A stretch of 64,000 nucleotides of DNA from Leishmania martiniquensis (taxonomy: Eukaryota > Euglenozoa > Kinetoplastea > Trypanosomatida > Trypanosomatidae): assembly GCF_017916325.1 (NCBI RefSeq), contig NC_090170.1:1180001-1244000 (forward strand), in the 5' to 3' direction. Below the pieces are notes generated by a model. The model saw only the letters and a list, made by a program, of their open reading frames with translations, was not told where the DNA came from and searched no databases. Below are positions 19,536 to 30,111 of this stretch, piece by piece. Numbering within the stretch: the first letter of the stretch is position 1; each line of letters opens with the position of its first letter. A program made the position numbers and the translations under genes.

Positions 19536-21029
19536 TATGGAGGCATAGGCGTCCAGGCCACGGCGAGACCGCTGCGGTATATGACAGGGAAGAAAGTGGA
19601 GATGATATAGCTCGCACTGAGGCACGCGAACTTATTTCGCAGCGACAGGAAACAGGATGAAGGCACGTAGCGAAGAGAAGAGGGTGGGGGGGGGGACGGG
19701 GACTAACTAGCACACTCGAAAATAAGTGCCTATCACCAGTCACACGATGCGCCACACACACACACGCACACACAAAGAGAGAGAGACAGACAGAAAGAGA
19801 AAGGGGAGGAGAAGACCACGAGACCAGAAACAGTCCTTCAAGGCACAGGGTTGAAGACCAACTTTTGTAGTTCTGCAACCATGTCGAAGAAGATGCGCCA
19901 CAACGAAAAAAAAACCGAAAGCGGTCGAGCTGTTTGAACCTGTGTCTATGTGTGCGTATGTCCCTCACCCCTACGCCTAGCGACGATTCAGCGAACCACA
20001 ATGCCAAAGGAGAGAGAGTACAAACCGCGCAGCCATACACACATACGAACTTGCTTGCACCTTTCAAGTGCTAATACAGGTGAGAGCGAGAGAGGAAAGG
20101 GAGAAGAGCCGCGGGGAGTGAGAGGGGCCGTTGTATTCCGAATCTCACTCCTCTGCGAATACGCCTACGACGAAGAAGTAGCGACCGAGTAAGACGAGCG
20201 CCTATCGACACCTCACCAAGCTTCTTTGAGCTTTCGGTGCGTGCCGTAGCACCACAAAGAGAAGATGAAAAGAAGACAGAGCAAAACGTAAGAGAGCGCA
20301 CAGCACGGGGTGGTCTAATCGCTGTGAGCCCATCGGGCAGAGATGAGGAGAAGACGGGGTGTGCAGCGCATCAGAACGCGGTGCGTATGCATGGCGAGGA
20401 GACAAATATAGGATCGTTGCGGAGAGTGAAGGATGGCGTACAACCCCTAACGAAGTCCAGCCGAGGGTGGGGCTGTGAAGGGACGACCTGTGCAGCGACA
20501 CTAACGAAAGAACGGAGCCGAGAGCGCCCGCCCATGAGCCACCGTCGGCTGATCGTAGATGCGCGGGTGTTCTCGCCCCATAGAGGTGACTCGCCCCTGC
20601 AGAGGAACCTTCTTGCCTTGCCTGTTTTTTCCGTGGATTTTTCCGTTTTGTTTAGAGCGGAAGCGAGCAGGGCGCCAGAAGTAAGAGGATATGTAGTCAT
20701 AGTGCCGGTGATGCAGTATCGACAGCGCACCAGCTGGCACTTGGTTGCTGCCGTTTTTTTTTTCTTTCTGGGTGATGGTTCGCTGCTGCGCGGGATGTTT
20801 ATGTGGGTGAGAGGGTAGTGTTACACGTGGCTCGGTATGCAATCGTCGCACTCCCTCTCCCTCCGACGATTCCAAAGCACACATGGGGAGAAGAAAGACA
20901 AACGAAGTGGCGAGAAGAGGCCTCGTCACGAGCTCGCACCACACGGTCACTCCATGGAGGAGCGCAACGCCGCCTTAGATAGTCAACAGTTTTAAAAACA
21001 GGAAGGAGCACCCCGCAGTCGACCAAGGC
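19536..21029. other. Intergenic region (3' UTR of the RBBP6-like gene and spacer)
   Basis: No supported gene in 1.5 kb. A CA-rich/GA-rich repeat tract occupies about 19753-19805. A G-run lies at 19685-19700 and T-runs near 20625-20645 and 20755-20765. Confidence 0.55.
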
Positions 21030-22244
21030 TCACGGCGCCTCACGCTCGCGTTTACGTTCAAGAAGAAGCTGCTTGATTCGCTCTCGCTCCTTCGTTGCCG
21101 GAACCACCTCGTCCATGATAAGCGGCTCCTTGCATCCAGGACAGATCACGCCCCCGTCATACTCGTCGTCCAGGCTCCGCGTCTCGTCCAAGGCTTCCTC
21201 AGCCATTTTTGTAAAGCAGGCGTGGCACATGAGTCGACCACAGCACGGCAACTTCATAGCCTCCCGGGCAATGCCGCTGTGCACGACGCAGCAGAAGCTG
21301 GCATCAGTGGTCTTTGCTATCGACGGCGACTCCTCAGCAGTGGCGCTCGCGGTGCGGTTTGCCTGCGATACCTCGGCACCCTTCTTGAGGGTCAGCGCCG
21401 TTGGGTGCACATCGTCGTCGTCGTGTGCGGTTTTGCCGGAGCCGTCGCCATCGATACCGGCAATGGAAATCGCTGTAAACGCTGAGGGGTCCACGCGGCG
21501 TTTTACGAGGCGGTGGTCGCGTGTAATGAACTTGGGGGCCGGGTCGTCCATGGTGCACTCGACCAGCATACTCTCAGGAATACCCACCGGAAACGAGAGC
21601 ACCTTCATAGCCTTGCCACCTTTCGACGACGGGCAATGTTGGATGAGGTGGCCGCCTTTGCCGCAGTTGTGGCAGATGTATCCCTTTGGCGGAGGCCGGA
21701 AGTTTTCCTCCATATTTGCGCGAAACACGTCACCGCGACCACGACCAGCGCCAAGGAAAGGGTCGCCCATGCCACCACGCCCACCGCCGAAGCCCCCGCG
21801 ACCGCCGCGACCGCCACGACGAAAACGAGTGCTCACCTCGTCGATGCCCGTGTCGAGGGCGGCCTCCGCCTGCAGCTGCGCCAGTCGCTCTTCCTCAGTC
21901 AGCGCGTGCCCATGACCAAAGCCGTCTGAGCTGCCAAATCCTGAGCAGCTCGCGACGCTGTCCATCGAGGACGGAGGCGGCGCAAATTTGGGGCGTGTGA
22001 GGAAGAGCGACTTGCCGCTGTGTGTCTGCCGCACGACATCGACGACAGCGTACGCTGGCAGATCCTCGTCTGGATGAAGTAGTGCTGTGCTGCCTGCTAG
22101 GAACACATTAATTTCCTCCGGCGGCGCGCGCAGCTTGGCGGCGATTGCTTGCTGCGCATCACGGCAGGACATGACACTGCCTTCCATATTGATGGTGCCA
22201 ACATGGTTGCTAGACTTGAGTCGAAATGTGATGGAGGCGACCAT
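21030..22244 (-). CDS. RBBP6/Mpe1-like protein: DWNN ubiquitin-like domain, zinc knuckle and RING/U-box finger
   Basis: A 404-residue homologue of RBBP6/Mpe1, a component of the pre-mRNA 3'-end cleavage and polyadenylation factor with ubiquitin-ligase features. The N-terminal DWNN domain (about 1-75) begins with VASITFRLKSS and includes the EEINVFLAG strand. An RGG-type segment follows (about 134-152). A CCHC knuckle, CHNCGKGGHLIQHC, is central. A RING/U-box-like zinc finger lies near the C-terminus (about 315-375), with CCVVHSG, CCGRLMCHACF and CPGCKEPL. A short basic tail ends the protein. The frame is open 110 codons upstream, but the DWNN domain must start at or near the N-terminus and the upstream part is pyrimidine-tract-like, so the ATG at 22244 is preferred. 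The protein lacks the long C-terminal extensions of animal RBBP6. Confidence 0.92.
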   Translation of the reverse strand: MVASITFRLKSSNHVGTINMEGSVMSCRDAQQAIAAKLRAPPEEINVFLAGSTALLHPDEDLPAYAVVDVVRQTHSGKSLFLTRPKFAPPPSSMDSVASCSGFGSSDGFGHGHALTEEERLAQLQAEAALDTGIDEVSTRFRRGGRGGRGGFGGGRGGMGDPFLGAGRGRGDVFRANMEENFRPPPKGYICHNCGKGGHLIQHCPSSKGGKAMKVLSFPVGIPESMLVECTMDDPAPKFITRDHRLVKRRVDPSAFTAISIAGIDGDGSGKTAHDDDDVHPTALTLKKGAEVSQANRTASATAEESPSIAKTTDASFCCVVHSGIAREAMKLPCCGRLMCHACFTKMAEEALDETRSLDDEYDGGVICPGCKEPLIMDEVVPATKERERIKQLLLERKREREAP

Positions 22245-25200
22245 TATGACGTTTATACAGCCCCTTCTGATGCTGAGGCAGCAGCGGAATGAGCAAGAGC
22301 GCAACGAGCTGGTGCGAAGTAAGAGCCAGCGGGAACAACAACAAAAAAGGAGCAACGTCGCTCTGGGACAGCGAGGGGGGAAGTGAAAATGGCGGAGGCG
22401 ATGACGAACCGTGGAATAAGTGAAAGGGAGAGAGAGAGTAGACCGGGAGTTTGTGTCGGGTCTTGCCAACCGTGGAGAAGGCGTCAAGAACGCCCTCAGG
22501 AATACAGCAGAACCCAAAACAGCCACCCACAGCCAACGCGTTTGCAGTGCGCTTTGCGCAGGTAAACGGAGCACACCCTCCAGCGCGAGTACGCACTTGT
22601 GTGGATGCGGCGCGGTGTATGAACCTCACTATTCTTCGTTTCCTCTGGCGACCTGAGGTGCGTCTGGCAGGTCGCACTCCAGGGAAGGCCCAGGAGCGCG
22701 TGTGGAGAAGCAGATGAAGGAAGTGGAGGAGAAAAGAGGGGCAGCACGCGAGGAAGGAGTAAGGCAAACTGGCGAAACCCCGATGAAAGCAGCTGACTGC
22801 AGCAGGCCCATCCAAGAGCCTCGCACGGATACGCACATATCGCCCTTTTCGCCTGTTTGCGCAGCATCTTTGAGGCGTGTGCGCTTTCAGAGCCGTCCTC
22901 GCTCCCACTCTTCCACACGACGTAAAGGGTATGCATCGGAGCCTTGCAAGTGCCAAGAAAACATTTCCATGAGAGGGTATGCGCCGCGGTAGCAGTCCTC
23001 TTTGATTGCTGCCCGGTGTCACGGCACTGTGGTGGTGCGCGCGCAGCGAAGAGTGGTTTCCGCTGTGGTTGTGCCAAAGTCAGAGTCGAACAAGTGAGAA
23101 AACGCCTCACGAAAGGAGAAAAAGAGGGCGCGCGTGGAGAGGAGGCTGTGCGAGACAGCACGCGCACGCACATGCACTTGGCGAAAGAGTGTGCATCTCC
23201 CAGAGAAGGGCGAATCCATAGCCGTTGCAACTGAAGAATACGAGCAGGACATATGGTGAAAGAGTCTCTGCGGGCGTGCAAAGAACAGAAATAAACACGA
23301 GCGCTGGAAGAGAGTCACAGAGCGACCGAGACGCACCTTCCCACAAGCGAAGGAAGATGGCGTCGCACAGAGAGCGGCGCCGCAGCAGTGTTCCTGCAGC
23401 TGGCAGCTGCCAGCAACAACAAAAAAAGCGAGACGGAGTCGTCGAATGCACGCGCACGAGCACGCAGCTGAGGAGGCGCAGGGCATCTAAGAAAAGCGTC
23501 CCCATAGTCCTTGACGCTGAGGAATGATGACAAAAAAAAAAACGATCACGTCAAAGCGAATATCAACAAAAAAAAGGGAGCAAAAAATGAAACCAGAAAG
23601 GGCGCGATGGAGCCGAGGAGCACTGCGAGCGCTACTTCGTGCGCTCCAGTCTGCACCTATGCGCTGACCGCGAGAGAGAATAGGGGAGCTAGGTGGAAAA
23701 CGGCCACTTTGGATTTGCATCATGTCCTGCGAGCTGCGTACGTGTACGTCTCCGCAGTCGCCATTTTTATTCCGATTGTTGTGATCTCGTGCTCGGCTAC
23801 GACGCTTCGACGCGCATCGGGTGCGAAACTTTCCCCTTCAGCTAATGCCCTTCAGCCAGCTTCATTCTATCGAGAAGTAGAGCCACGTCCAGTTAAGACG
23901 CTGCGCAGCGCGGGCGTCTGTTCAGTCCCGGAAGGGCGAATGACCGGCAGACTACGAATCTTTCAGGGGCCGTGGTTAGACCCCTTGAGCCACCCTCGAC
24001 TCAGCATTGCAGTAGGCAACCCCATTGACCGCGAGGACTCCTGCAGCCCGGCTTATGTTCCAAGAATTCGACAAGGCGACACTCCCTCAGAGGGAAGGTC
24101 GAGGGACTGCAGCAGCAGGACCTTGCCGGCGGGTCCCATGCATCTCGACGGCCGTCGTCAGGGTGGCCCGAGCTGCTGTAGCGTCAGCGGCCTTGTGCCA
24201 TTGAGAGTGGGAAGCCTCCTCGCCGATCCGACCATGAAACGCGCACCACGAGGCTTTCCAAGGCTCATGAGCGGGGCGGCTCTTACCGTGGCGAGAGCAG
24301 TCGGCGACGAAATTCGGGGGGGGGGTAACTTCCTCCACGCGAGAAAGAAGCTTCCCAGATTCCCGCATGTTTTCAAGTGAACAAGTGACCTTTCTGAGGG
24401 GTCATAAGTGGATGCCTTCACTCCTTTGCCTCTGCAAGGTGGCCGGAGCTTGCTGCTAGTGAGCTGATCTTCTGGTGAACATAAAAGCAATCGTTTTACA
24501 CGCCAATGTGGCATGCAATCGTGTTTTTTCGGACTGGCACACACACAATAAGGCAACATAGCCACTGCTGCGCCGCAAACAACACGAACACGAACACATC
24601 AACTGAGGAAGTATATGGACAGCTTTGAGAGCCAACATCGGTGGCGTCTGTGGGAATTACGAGGGTCTGTGTGCCTCTCAGCACGGGCTTCGAGATGCTT
24701 TTCCTGGCGAATCATCTGAGGAAGGCGATCCATTCAACGCGCAAGGCAAAGAGAACAGTTTTAGGTTTGATGGCAGATGCAGCAGGCGCCTCAGCAGCAC
24801 GATGCGTATGGAATGAGCAGCAACCGTCCCAGAACACGGCCCTGCCTTTCGCCGCGACGTTGAAGAGATTCTACTAATAAAGTGGGGAAGGGGGGCGAGC
24901 AGGTGCCCAACCCCAATAGTGAGTCCCCTGGACTACCACAAGCCACTCTCACACCCCATTTCACCGAGCATCGCGCCCGCTCCCCATGATGTCAGTGTGT
25001 GAGGGGAGTGGCAGTGGGGGTGGGAGGGGGAGCGGACTTTTCAATGCCCTTGCAGGCACCGCACAAGAGTATCCCTTAGCTGAGCTTTTGCGCATGAATG
25101 AATCTTTTTCCTCTTGAAGTGTCGGCAGGGCCCCAACGAGGCCACCACGAAACCCCCATTCTGGCAGAGAGCGATCCATTAGTGGAGCCCCTATTTCTGT

Positions 25201-25309
25201 CATACGCATGCGCGGCCCGACCGCTGCATCTGCGTTTTTTCAACCGTATGCGATCCTTTGTAACCTCAAGGTGTCACTCCAGCATGAACAAATGAACGAT
25301 CCTACACGC
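22245..25309. other. Intergenic region upstream of the RBBP6-like gene (includes 3' part of UBA1 UTR)
   Basis: No supported gene in 3.1 kb. On the minus strand, TC-rich tracts around 22438-22415 and C/T-runs around 22383-22372, followed by AGs near 22353, 22308 and 22275, form the likely acceptor region of the RBBP6-like gene. A plus-strand frame of 289 codons (23511-24380) is open but has no recognisable domain and opposes the transcription unit. The 23880-24480 part is visibly less repetitive than the spacer around it and could be an old, diverged retroposon. Confidence 0.5.
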
Positions 25310-26000
25310 ACCTAGCGACACGCCCGCCGAGCCTCCTCCACTAAACTTGGCTTGAGGTCCTCCAGGAAGCACCGTGTGCACCTTCTCCAAAACGAGCCAG
25401 CGGCACTGAGACATCTCTCGGCGCTACACCACCTCCCCCCCACTGGATACGGGCGGCGCCGGCGGCCGCAGGCGTCTCCTCGGTAGACCGCGCGCCGCCA
25501 CCCTAGCAGGCCGCCAGCAGGCCTCGCGCCCCTCGAAGGCCCGCTGCGCCCGGCCCACACACCGTGCCCCGCACCCCTGAGTCGCCACGAGCCGGTGCAG
25601 CGCGCCATGCCGCATGCTGGCCCTCCACGTTGGAAAGCCCGGCGAACGCGATGACGCGACCCGGGAGGGGAGTTGGGAGCGCCCGCCGTGCTACCGGCAG
25701 CCGTGCCGCATCCGACCGCGCCATCGCATGCGCCAGGTGCCGCACATGTCGCGCGCATGCGCGGCGCGGCGAGCAGCCTGTCGCGGCAGGCCAAACGGAC
25801 CCCTGCATACCACGCGGCCCCGCGCACCAAGGGCTCAGAGCCAGCCGTCCTGAAGGGGGATCGCGAGGTAGGGATGATGGAGCATAGCCCATCGACACCT
25901 GACGGGATGCTCTGTGTCTGTTGAGTCGCTGATGCTATAATACTGCAGTCTGCTGACACCGTGTTCAGGACTGACAGCATCCGCCGTACACCTCCTGTCC
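25310..26000 (-). mobile_element. SIDER2-like degenerate retroposon in the UBA1 3' UTR
   Basis: A block of very GC-rich, unique-looking sequence (densest at about 25430-25830) breaks the AG-rich, repeat-rich spacer. Read on the minus strand it contains phrases I associate with Leishmania SIDER2 elements, such as GGCGGCCTGCTAGGGTGGC and the stretch ending in CGTATCCAGTGG just above 25435. SIDERs are short truncated descendants of ingi/L1Tc/DIRE retroposons that sit mainly in 3' UTRs in sense orientation, where many destabilise the mRNA. The position just downstream of UBA1 and the sense orientation fit. Both borders are approximate: I see neither a clear poly(A) tail nor target-site duplications. 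Confidence 0.6.
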
Positions 26001-26527
26001 AAAGATGTTGGACGGCCCATGCCCCAGGTGCGCCGCAAACGATCATCGGTTGCGCACCTCCGCTTTTCCCGCGCCGGTTGGGGTAGCGGTAACCGCACTC
26101 GCCGCTCACGTGCCCGGCATCACGGAGGACACCAAGACGAACGCGTCGATAGAGAGTCACGCAAACATACAAAGAAAAGCGCGCACCCATATCTGCACAA
26201 AGCCTCTCCATGGGTAGCGAAAGAGGTGCATGTAAAGCGAATGTAGGGAGAGGAGAGCAGGAGGAGCGCCCTCTCCGAGATGCGCGCCAACACCTCCTTT
26301 TTTGGAGATACGTTGCGAGCAACGCGCCGACCATACCGACAGTAAACGAGCATACCGGGCGTCCCTTCCGGCGCATGGAGCGCGGACTACTCGAGAACTG
26401 CTTCACAGCGTTCTTCCTATGCAGACGAGATCGAGGAAGTGGCGGCCCACAACAGGTCGCCTTGCGGTGCACCGAGACTATCTCCTTCGTGCCGCTAGGG
26501 GCGCCCCGCCGGCCACTCCGCCATGGG

Positions 26528-29500
26528 CTACTGCTGAATTTCAAGGCACACAGTGGCTGTCTCCACGTCCACCTCATCCACAGAGTCATCGCCGTCGTCG
26601 ACAGAAACCGTCACGGAGAGGTCGCAGAACTGCACTCGGTTCTGCCAAAAGGGCGCCGGTAGCGTGCCGCCCGCCTCAACGACTTTCTGAAGCTCAATCA
26701 CCTTCATCAGAGAGGCGTTTGTATTTGGGTGACTCAGACGGCCGTTCCACAGCATACCTTTGCCGACGCCGAGGCCATCCACCTCGTACGCATAGTTTGC
26801 GCCATCAGGGAGGGTTCTGTTCAGAGTCGCCTCGAGCGCCGCTGCAAACTCCTTCACCGTGGTCGCTGGTGTGACAGGGATCCGAAGCATGTCGTACTTG
26901 GTGAACCCCTCGGGCACACGGATGACCTTCTTCTTATACGTGCAGTCCCGCTCCGGGATGTAGGTGGCCACAAGCTTCGTGCAGTTCTTTATGGGCAGAT
27001 CGCGTTCAAAAAGCACGTAGTTGTTTGTGCCCACATCCACCATACCATTGCGCAGTACCGAGATGTCCTTCCGCTGCAAGACCTTGAAGAGCTCAATGAG
27101 ACCCAGGCCAGTCACGGCGGAGGTTGTCGTCGCGATGGCAGGAATAATCTTACCGGCAACAAGCTTCACCTTCATCCGATCCTGCGTTGGTATTCCGTAG
27201 TTCTCCGCGCGGAGATTGCTGGCCGCGGCGACAAAGTCGATTTGAAAGTTGTCGTCGTCGTCCTTCTCGAACTCGAGCGGGAGCGCTTTGCTATTTTTAC
27301 ACTTGGTCGCCAGTGCGGTGACGTCCGTCAGTAGCTCTTGCAGCTCCGCCTCGGCCTCCTCATCCGAACCATGTTTGCCTTCCTTCGCATCGGCGGCCAA
27401 GTCATCGTCAAGGTTGTCAACGGAGCCAGCCACATACTCGGGCGTCGACAGCTTGCTGACCTCCGCTTCAATCCACTCGTCTGTGCGGTACTGTTGCATC
27501 CACCGGTTCTTGTCATCGTTGAAGCGCGCCTCGTGCTTGGGCGGGTGCACGCCAAACATGCACGCGTACAGATTAGCGGCCGCCACAAGGAAGTTCCTCG
27601 CGTTCGGCGCTTGCGTAAGATTGGCGGCCGTCACCTCGAGCGCCGACGGATACCTGCGGTGACCAGACCAGAAATCCTCGCCGTTCTTCTTCTTCGAACC
27701 GCGCGGAAAGGCCGCCTGAAGGTCGAGAATGCGGTCGCGAAACAATCTGAAGAGCTGCTCCCAGCCAAGCGTCACGCACTTCTCCATCGTCGGGCCATCA
27801 GCAAGGATCCTCAGTGTCCGCTTCAGGGACTTGAGCGGGGCCATGTTCTTGACCACTAGGCTACGTCGCTCCCCAGCGCTCGAGCCACTCGCCACCTCGT
27901 GGTGGATGCGCTTCGTGAAGGCAGCCGGGTCCTCGATGATCTGCTGAGCCGTTTGCATGGGCGACACGAACAGGTCGTCGAACTGCGCGCGGGCCCACTC
28001 TATGCAGTGGTCGTAGATGTACGGAAAGTTGCGCAACGTACACATGGGAACGCCACCCGTCTGATCTGCAGCACCGCCGTCGGCGTACGACGACGTTCTG
28101 CCTGGCACAATAATGTCGACATTGCCGCCGGTGCCCATCGTACCAGCCTCCACGAGCACCTTGCCAAAGCGGACACACTGCTGGTCGACGTAGAGTCGGG
28201 CCTCTATGTTGTCCAGCGCATTCACGACGACGTTCAGAGACAGCCAGAAAGTGTCAGGGTAAAGATGCTCGGTGGTCGAGCCGATGAAGTCTTGCCGAGC
28301 GTCCACCTTGGCATCCGCGTTCATCTGTCGCATGCGGGCTGCCGCAGCCGCCGACTTGGACTGTCCGACATTCTCCTCACGAAAGAGGAACTGCCTGCTG
28401 AGGTTTGACACCTCGATGCGGTCGTTGTCAGTCACGACGAGGGAGCCGGTGGTACCGCAGGTGATGCCACAAAGCGCGAAGTTCTTGATGTTTTCGCAGC
28501 CGAGAGCGCCGCACCCGATCATGAAGAGGCGAAGGTTGCCAAGCTGTTCTTGGAAACCTTTGCCGAAAATGGAAATGATGTGATCGTAGCGCGAGTTCAC
28601 CGGGTGAAAGTCGTCGCTGCTGTAGTCGGCCGATTCGGGCTGCACGGCTGCACAGGATAAGTGAAACCACTGGTGGATGGGCGAGTATTTGCCGGTGATC
28701 TTCACGATCTCCTGCGCTACGACAGCACCGAAGAAGGAGGCGAGGGGCTGCAGCTCCGCGCGGGCGAGGAGCGCTTCTGTGAAAACAGCCTCCTCATCCA
28801 CGCCTTCGAGCAACATCGGCGCCGGCGGTGGCGGCGGTGGCGGCCTGTTTGGGAACTCCGAATTCCCGGAATCGTCGGCGGTGCGCTGCTCCGGTGGCAC
28901 CGGCATCGCCTTGTTCTCTTCCAGGACCTTCTTGGCCAGCTCCACCACCTCAGTAGCCTGCAAGGCGTTGTGCAGCTCAGGCAGCTGCCCCGCGTGCCCC
29001 TCAGCGTACAGCAGCAGCGCATGCAGGGTGAGATGGCTGAGTGACTCCTCGGAGTTGTCCATCATGGGGCTCACTGAAACGAAGGTGCCAGGGGCCGGTA
29101 GAGCGTCGCGTAAGGGTCTGAAGCGGATCATCTTTGTCTCCTTCAGCTCGTGCAGAAACCCTCCCGTCAGGTACGCACTGTACCCCATCGTCTCGAACGC
29201 CGGATACACACGTACCGTGTCACGTGGGTCGGAAGGGCAGACAACGCCGTCAAACACCTGACCGTTCACCGAAGTGCCGTCCGCTTTCACGAGCCCATGT
29301 ACCTCGCTCAGCTTTATCTGTGTATAGTCACGTAGGGCGCCCGGCGTCTGCCCCTCTGGTGTCTCATAGCGGATTCGGGTGAACATCTCGCCCGTCTTAT
29401 CACGCAGCGTCACCACTTCTGTGACGAGCTTCTGTAATATAGGTCGGCCGTCGGCGTCTTTAACGATGAAGGAAGGCCCATGGTCAGCAAACACAGAGCC

Positions 29501-29992
29501 CATCGTGCCCATTTGAAGCGCCAGCAGAAACGAGATGGTCGGCGTGTGTGTGTGGCAGAATTCGTTCCACTGATTCAGCGTATGGAGGCTGAGATCCGGC
29601 GCAGCTGCGGTGAAAATGAGGGCAACGTTTCCAGCAACGGCCTCCTCTGTCAGTTCACCCAGCACCTGCACACTCGTGTTCGGGTTCAGGTCAGCAATAT
29701 AGGTGGCGGACAGCTCCGCCATGGTCTTTCCTGAAGCCATGGACTGCGGGGTGACGGCAAAGTTCACGCCCATGTCCTGAGCTGTCGGTTTTCGGGGATC
29801 ATGGAGACGGATAGTGTGGACACCAGCAAGTGCCAGGTTCTTTGCGATCTCGATCCCGACGCCGCCACAGCCCACAATGACCACCTTAAAGGAGATCAGC
29901 TTTGTCATCGTCTCGAGGCCATAGGTTCCGATGGTGCGGCTTTGCTTATCCAGATACCTCTGGTCCATTGAAACTTCCTTCTCCACCTCCAT
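26528..29992 (-). CDS. UBA1: Ubiquitin-activating enzyme E1
   Basis: A 1154-residue E1 that adenylates ubiquitin and transfers it to its catalytic cysteine, then to E2 enzymes. The inactive adenylation half begins at once: GCGGVG lies at about 41-46. The active adenylation half carries GCGALG near 493-498 with the ATP/Mg-binding DNDRIEVSNLSRQFLF. The catalytic cysteine is about Cys651, in PMCTLRNFP. A C-terminal ubiquitin-fold domain occupies about the last 110 residues and ends LEIQQ. Length is about 100 residues above yeast Uba1. An acidic/low-complexity stretch with a run of seven prolines (about 382-393) is inserted in the four-helix-bundle region. The upstream open frame (117 codons) is Arg/Ser-rich and holds the probable splice acceptor, so the ATG at 29992 is chosen. 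Confidence 0.95.
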   Translation of the reverse strand: MEVEKEVSMDQRYLDKQSRTIGTYGLETMTKLISFKVVIVGCGGVGIEIAKNLALAGVHTIRLHDPRKPTAQDMGVNFAVTPQSMASGKTMAELSATYIADLNPNTSVQVLGELTEEAVAGNVALIFTAAAPDLSLHTLNQWNEFCHTHTPTISFLLALQMGTMGSVFADHGPSFIVKDADGRPILQKLVTEVVTLRDKTGEMFTRIRYETPEGQTPGALRDYTQIKLSEVHGLVKADGTSVNGQVFDGVVCPSDPRDTVRVYPAFETMGYSAYLTGGFLHELKETKMIRFRPLRDALPAPGTFVSVSPMMDNSEESLSHLTLHALLLYAEGHAGQLPELHNALQATEVVELAKKVLEENKAMPVPPEQRTADDSGNSEFPNRPPPPPPPAPMLLEGVDEEAVFTEALLARAELQPLASFFGAVVAQEIVKITGKYSPIHQWFHLSCAAVQPESADYSSDDFHPVNSRYDHIISIFGKGFQEQLGNLRLFMIGCGALGCENIKNFALCGITCGTTGSLVVTDNDRIEVSNLSRQFLFREENVGQSKSAAAAARMRQMNADAKVDARQDFIGSTTEHLYPDTFWLSLNVVVNALDNIEARLYVDQQCVRFGKVLVEAGTMGTGGNVDIIVPGRTSSYADGGAADQTGGVPMCTLRNFPYIYDHCIEWARAQFDDLFVSPMQTAQQIIEDPAAFTKRIHHEVASGSSAGERRSLVVKNMAPLKSLKRTLRILADGPTMEKCVTLGWEQLFRLFRDRILDLQAAFPRGSKKKNGEDFWSGHRRYPSALEVTAANLTQAPNARNFLVAAANLYACMFGVHPPKHEARFNDDKNRWMQQYRTDEWIEAEVSKLSTPEYVAGSVDNLDDDLAADAKEGKHGSDEEAEAELQELLTDVTALATKCKNSKALPLEFEKDDDDNFQIDFVAAASNLRAENYGIPTQDRMKVKLVAGKIIPAIATTTSAVTGLGLIELFKVLQRKDISVLRNGMVDVGTNNYVLFERDLPIKNCTKLVATYIPERDCTYKKKVIRVPEGFTKYDMLRIPVTPATTVKEFAAALEATLNRTLPDGANYAYEVDGLGVGKGMLWNGRLSHPNTNASLMKVIELQKVVEAGGTLPAPFWQNRVQFCDLSVTVSVDDGDDSVDEVDVETATVCLEIQQ

Positions 29993-30072
29993 CTTCGATG
30001 CGTCGCTTCGCGGATGCTCTTGGTGCTGTGTGGGCGCGTGAGAGACAGGGAGTGTGCAGCGAATGCGTCTTG

Positions 30073-30111
30073 CTGAAACGCAAATGACACAGAAAAAGAG
30101 GAGGCGAGAGG
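30073..30111 (-). promoter_or_regulatory. Probable trans-splice acceptor of UBA1
   Basis: On the minus strand the tract CTCTCGCCTCCTCTTTTTCT (30111 downward) is followed by TTTCAG, with the AG at 30074-30073. It gives a 5' UTR of about 80 nt that has no ATG before the chosen start. Confidence 0.6.

Noticed and set aside
21030..22574. Longer start for the RBBP6-like protein (extra 110 residues)
   Set aside because: The DWNN domain belongs at the N-terminus and the extra sequence is UTR-like with pyrimidine tracts and AGs.
23511..24380. 289-codon open frame on the plus strand
   Set aside because: Opposes the transcription unit, no recognisable domain, and crosses a possible old repeat.
25312..26589. 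425-codon minus-strand frame overlapping the UBA1 3' end
   Set aside because: It reads through the end of UBA1 in another frame and then the GC-rich SIDER2-like block; openness is explained by high GC and lack of A/T-rich stops.
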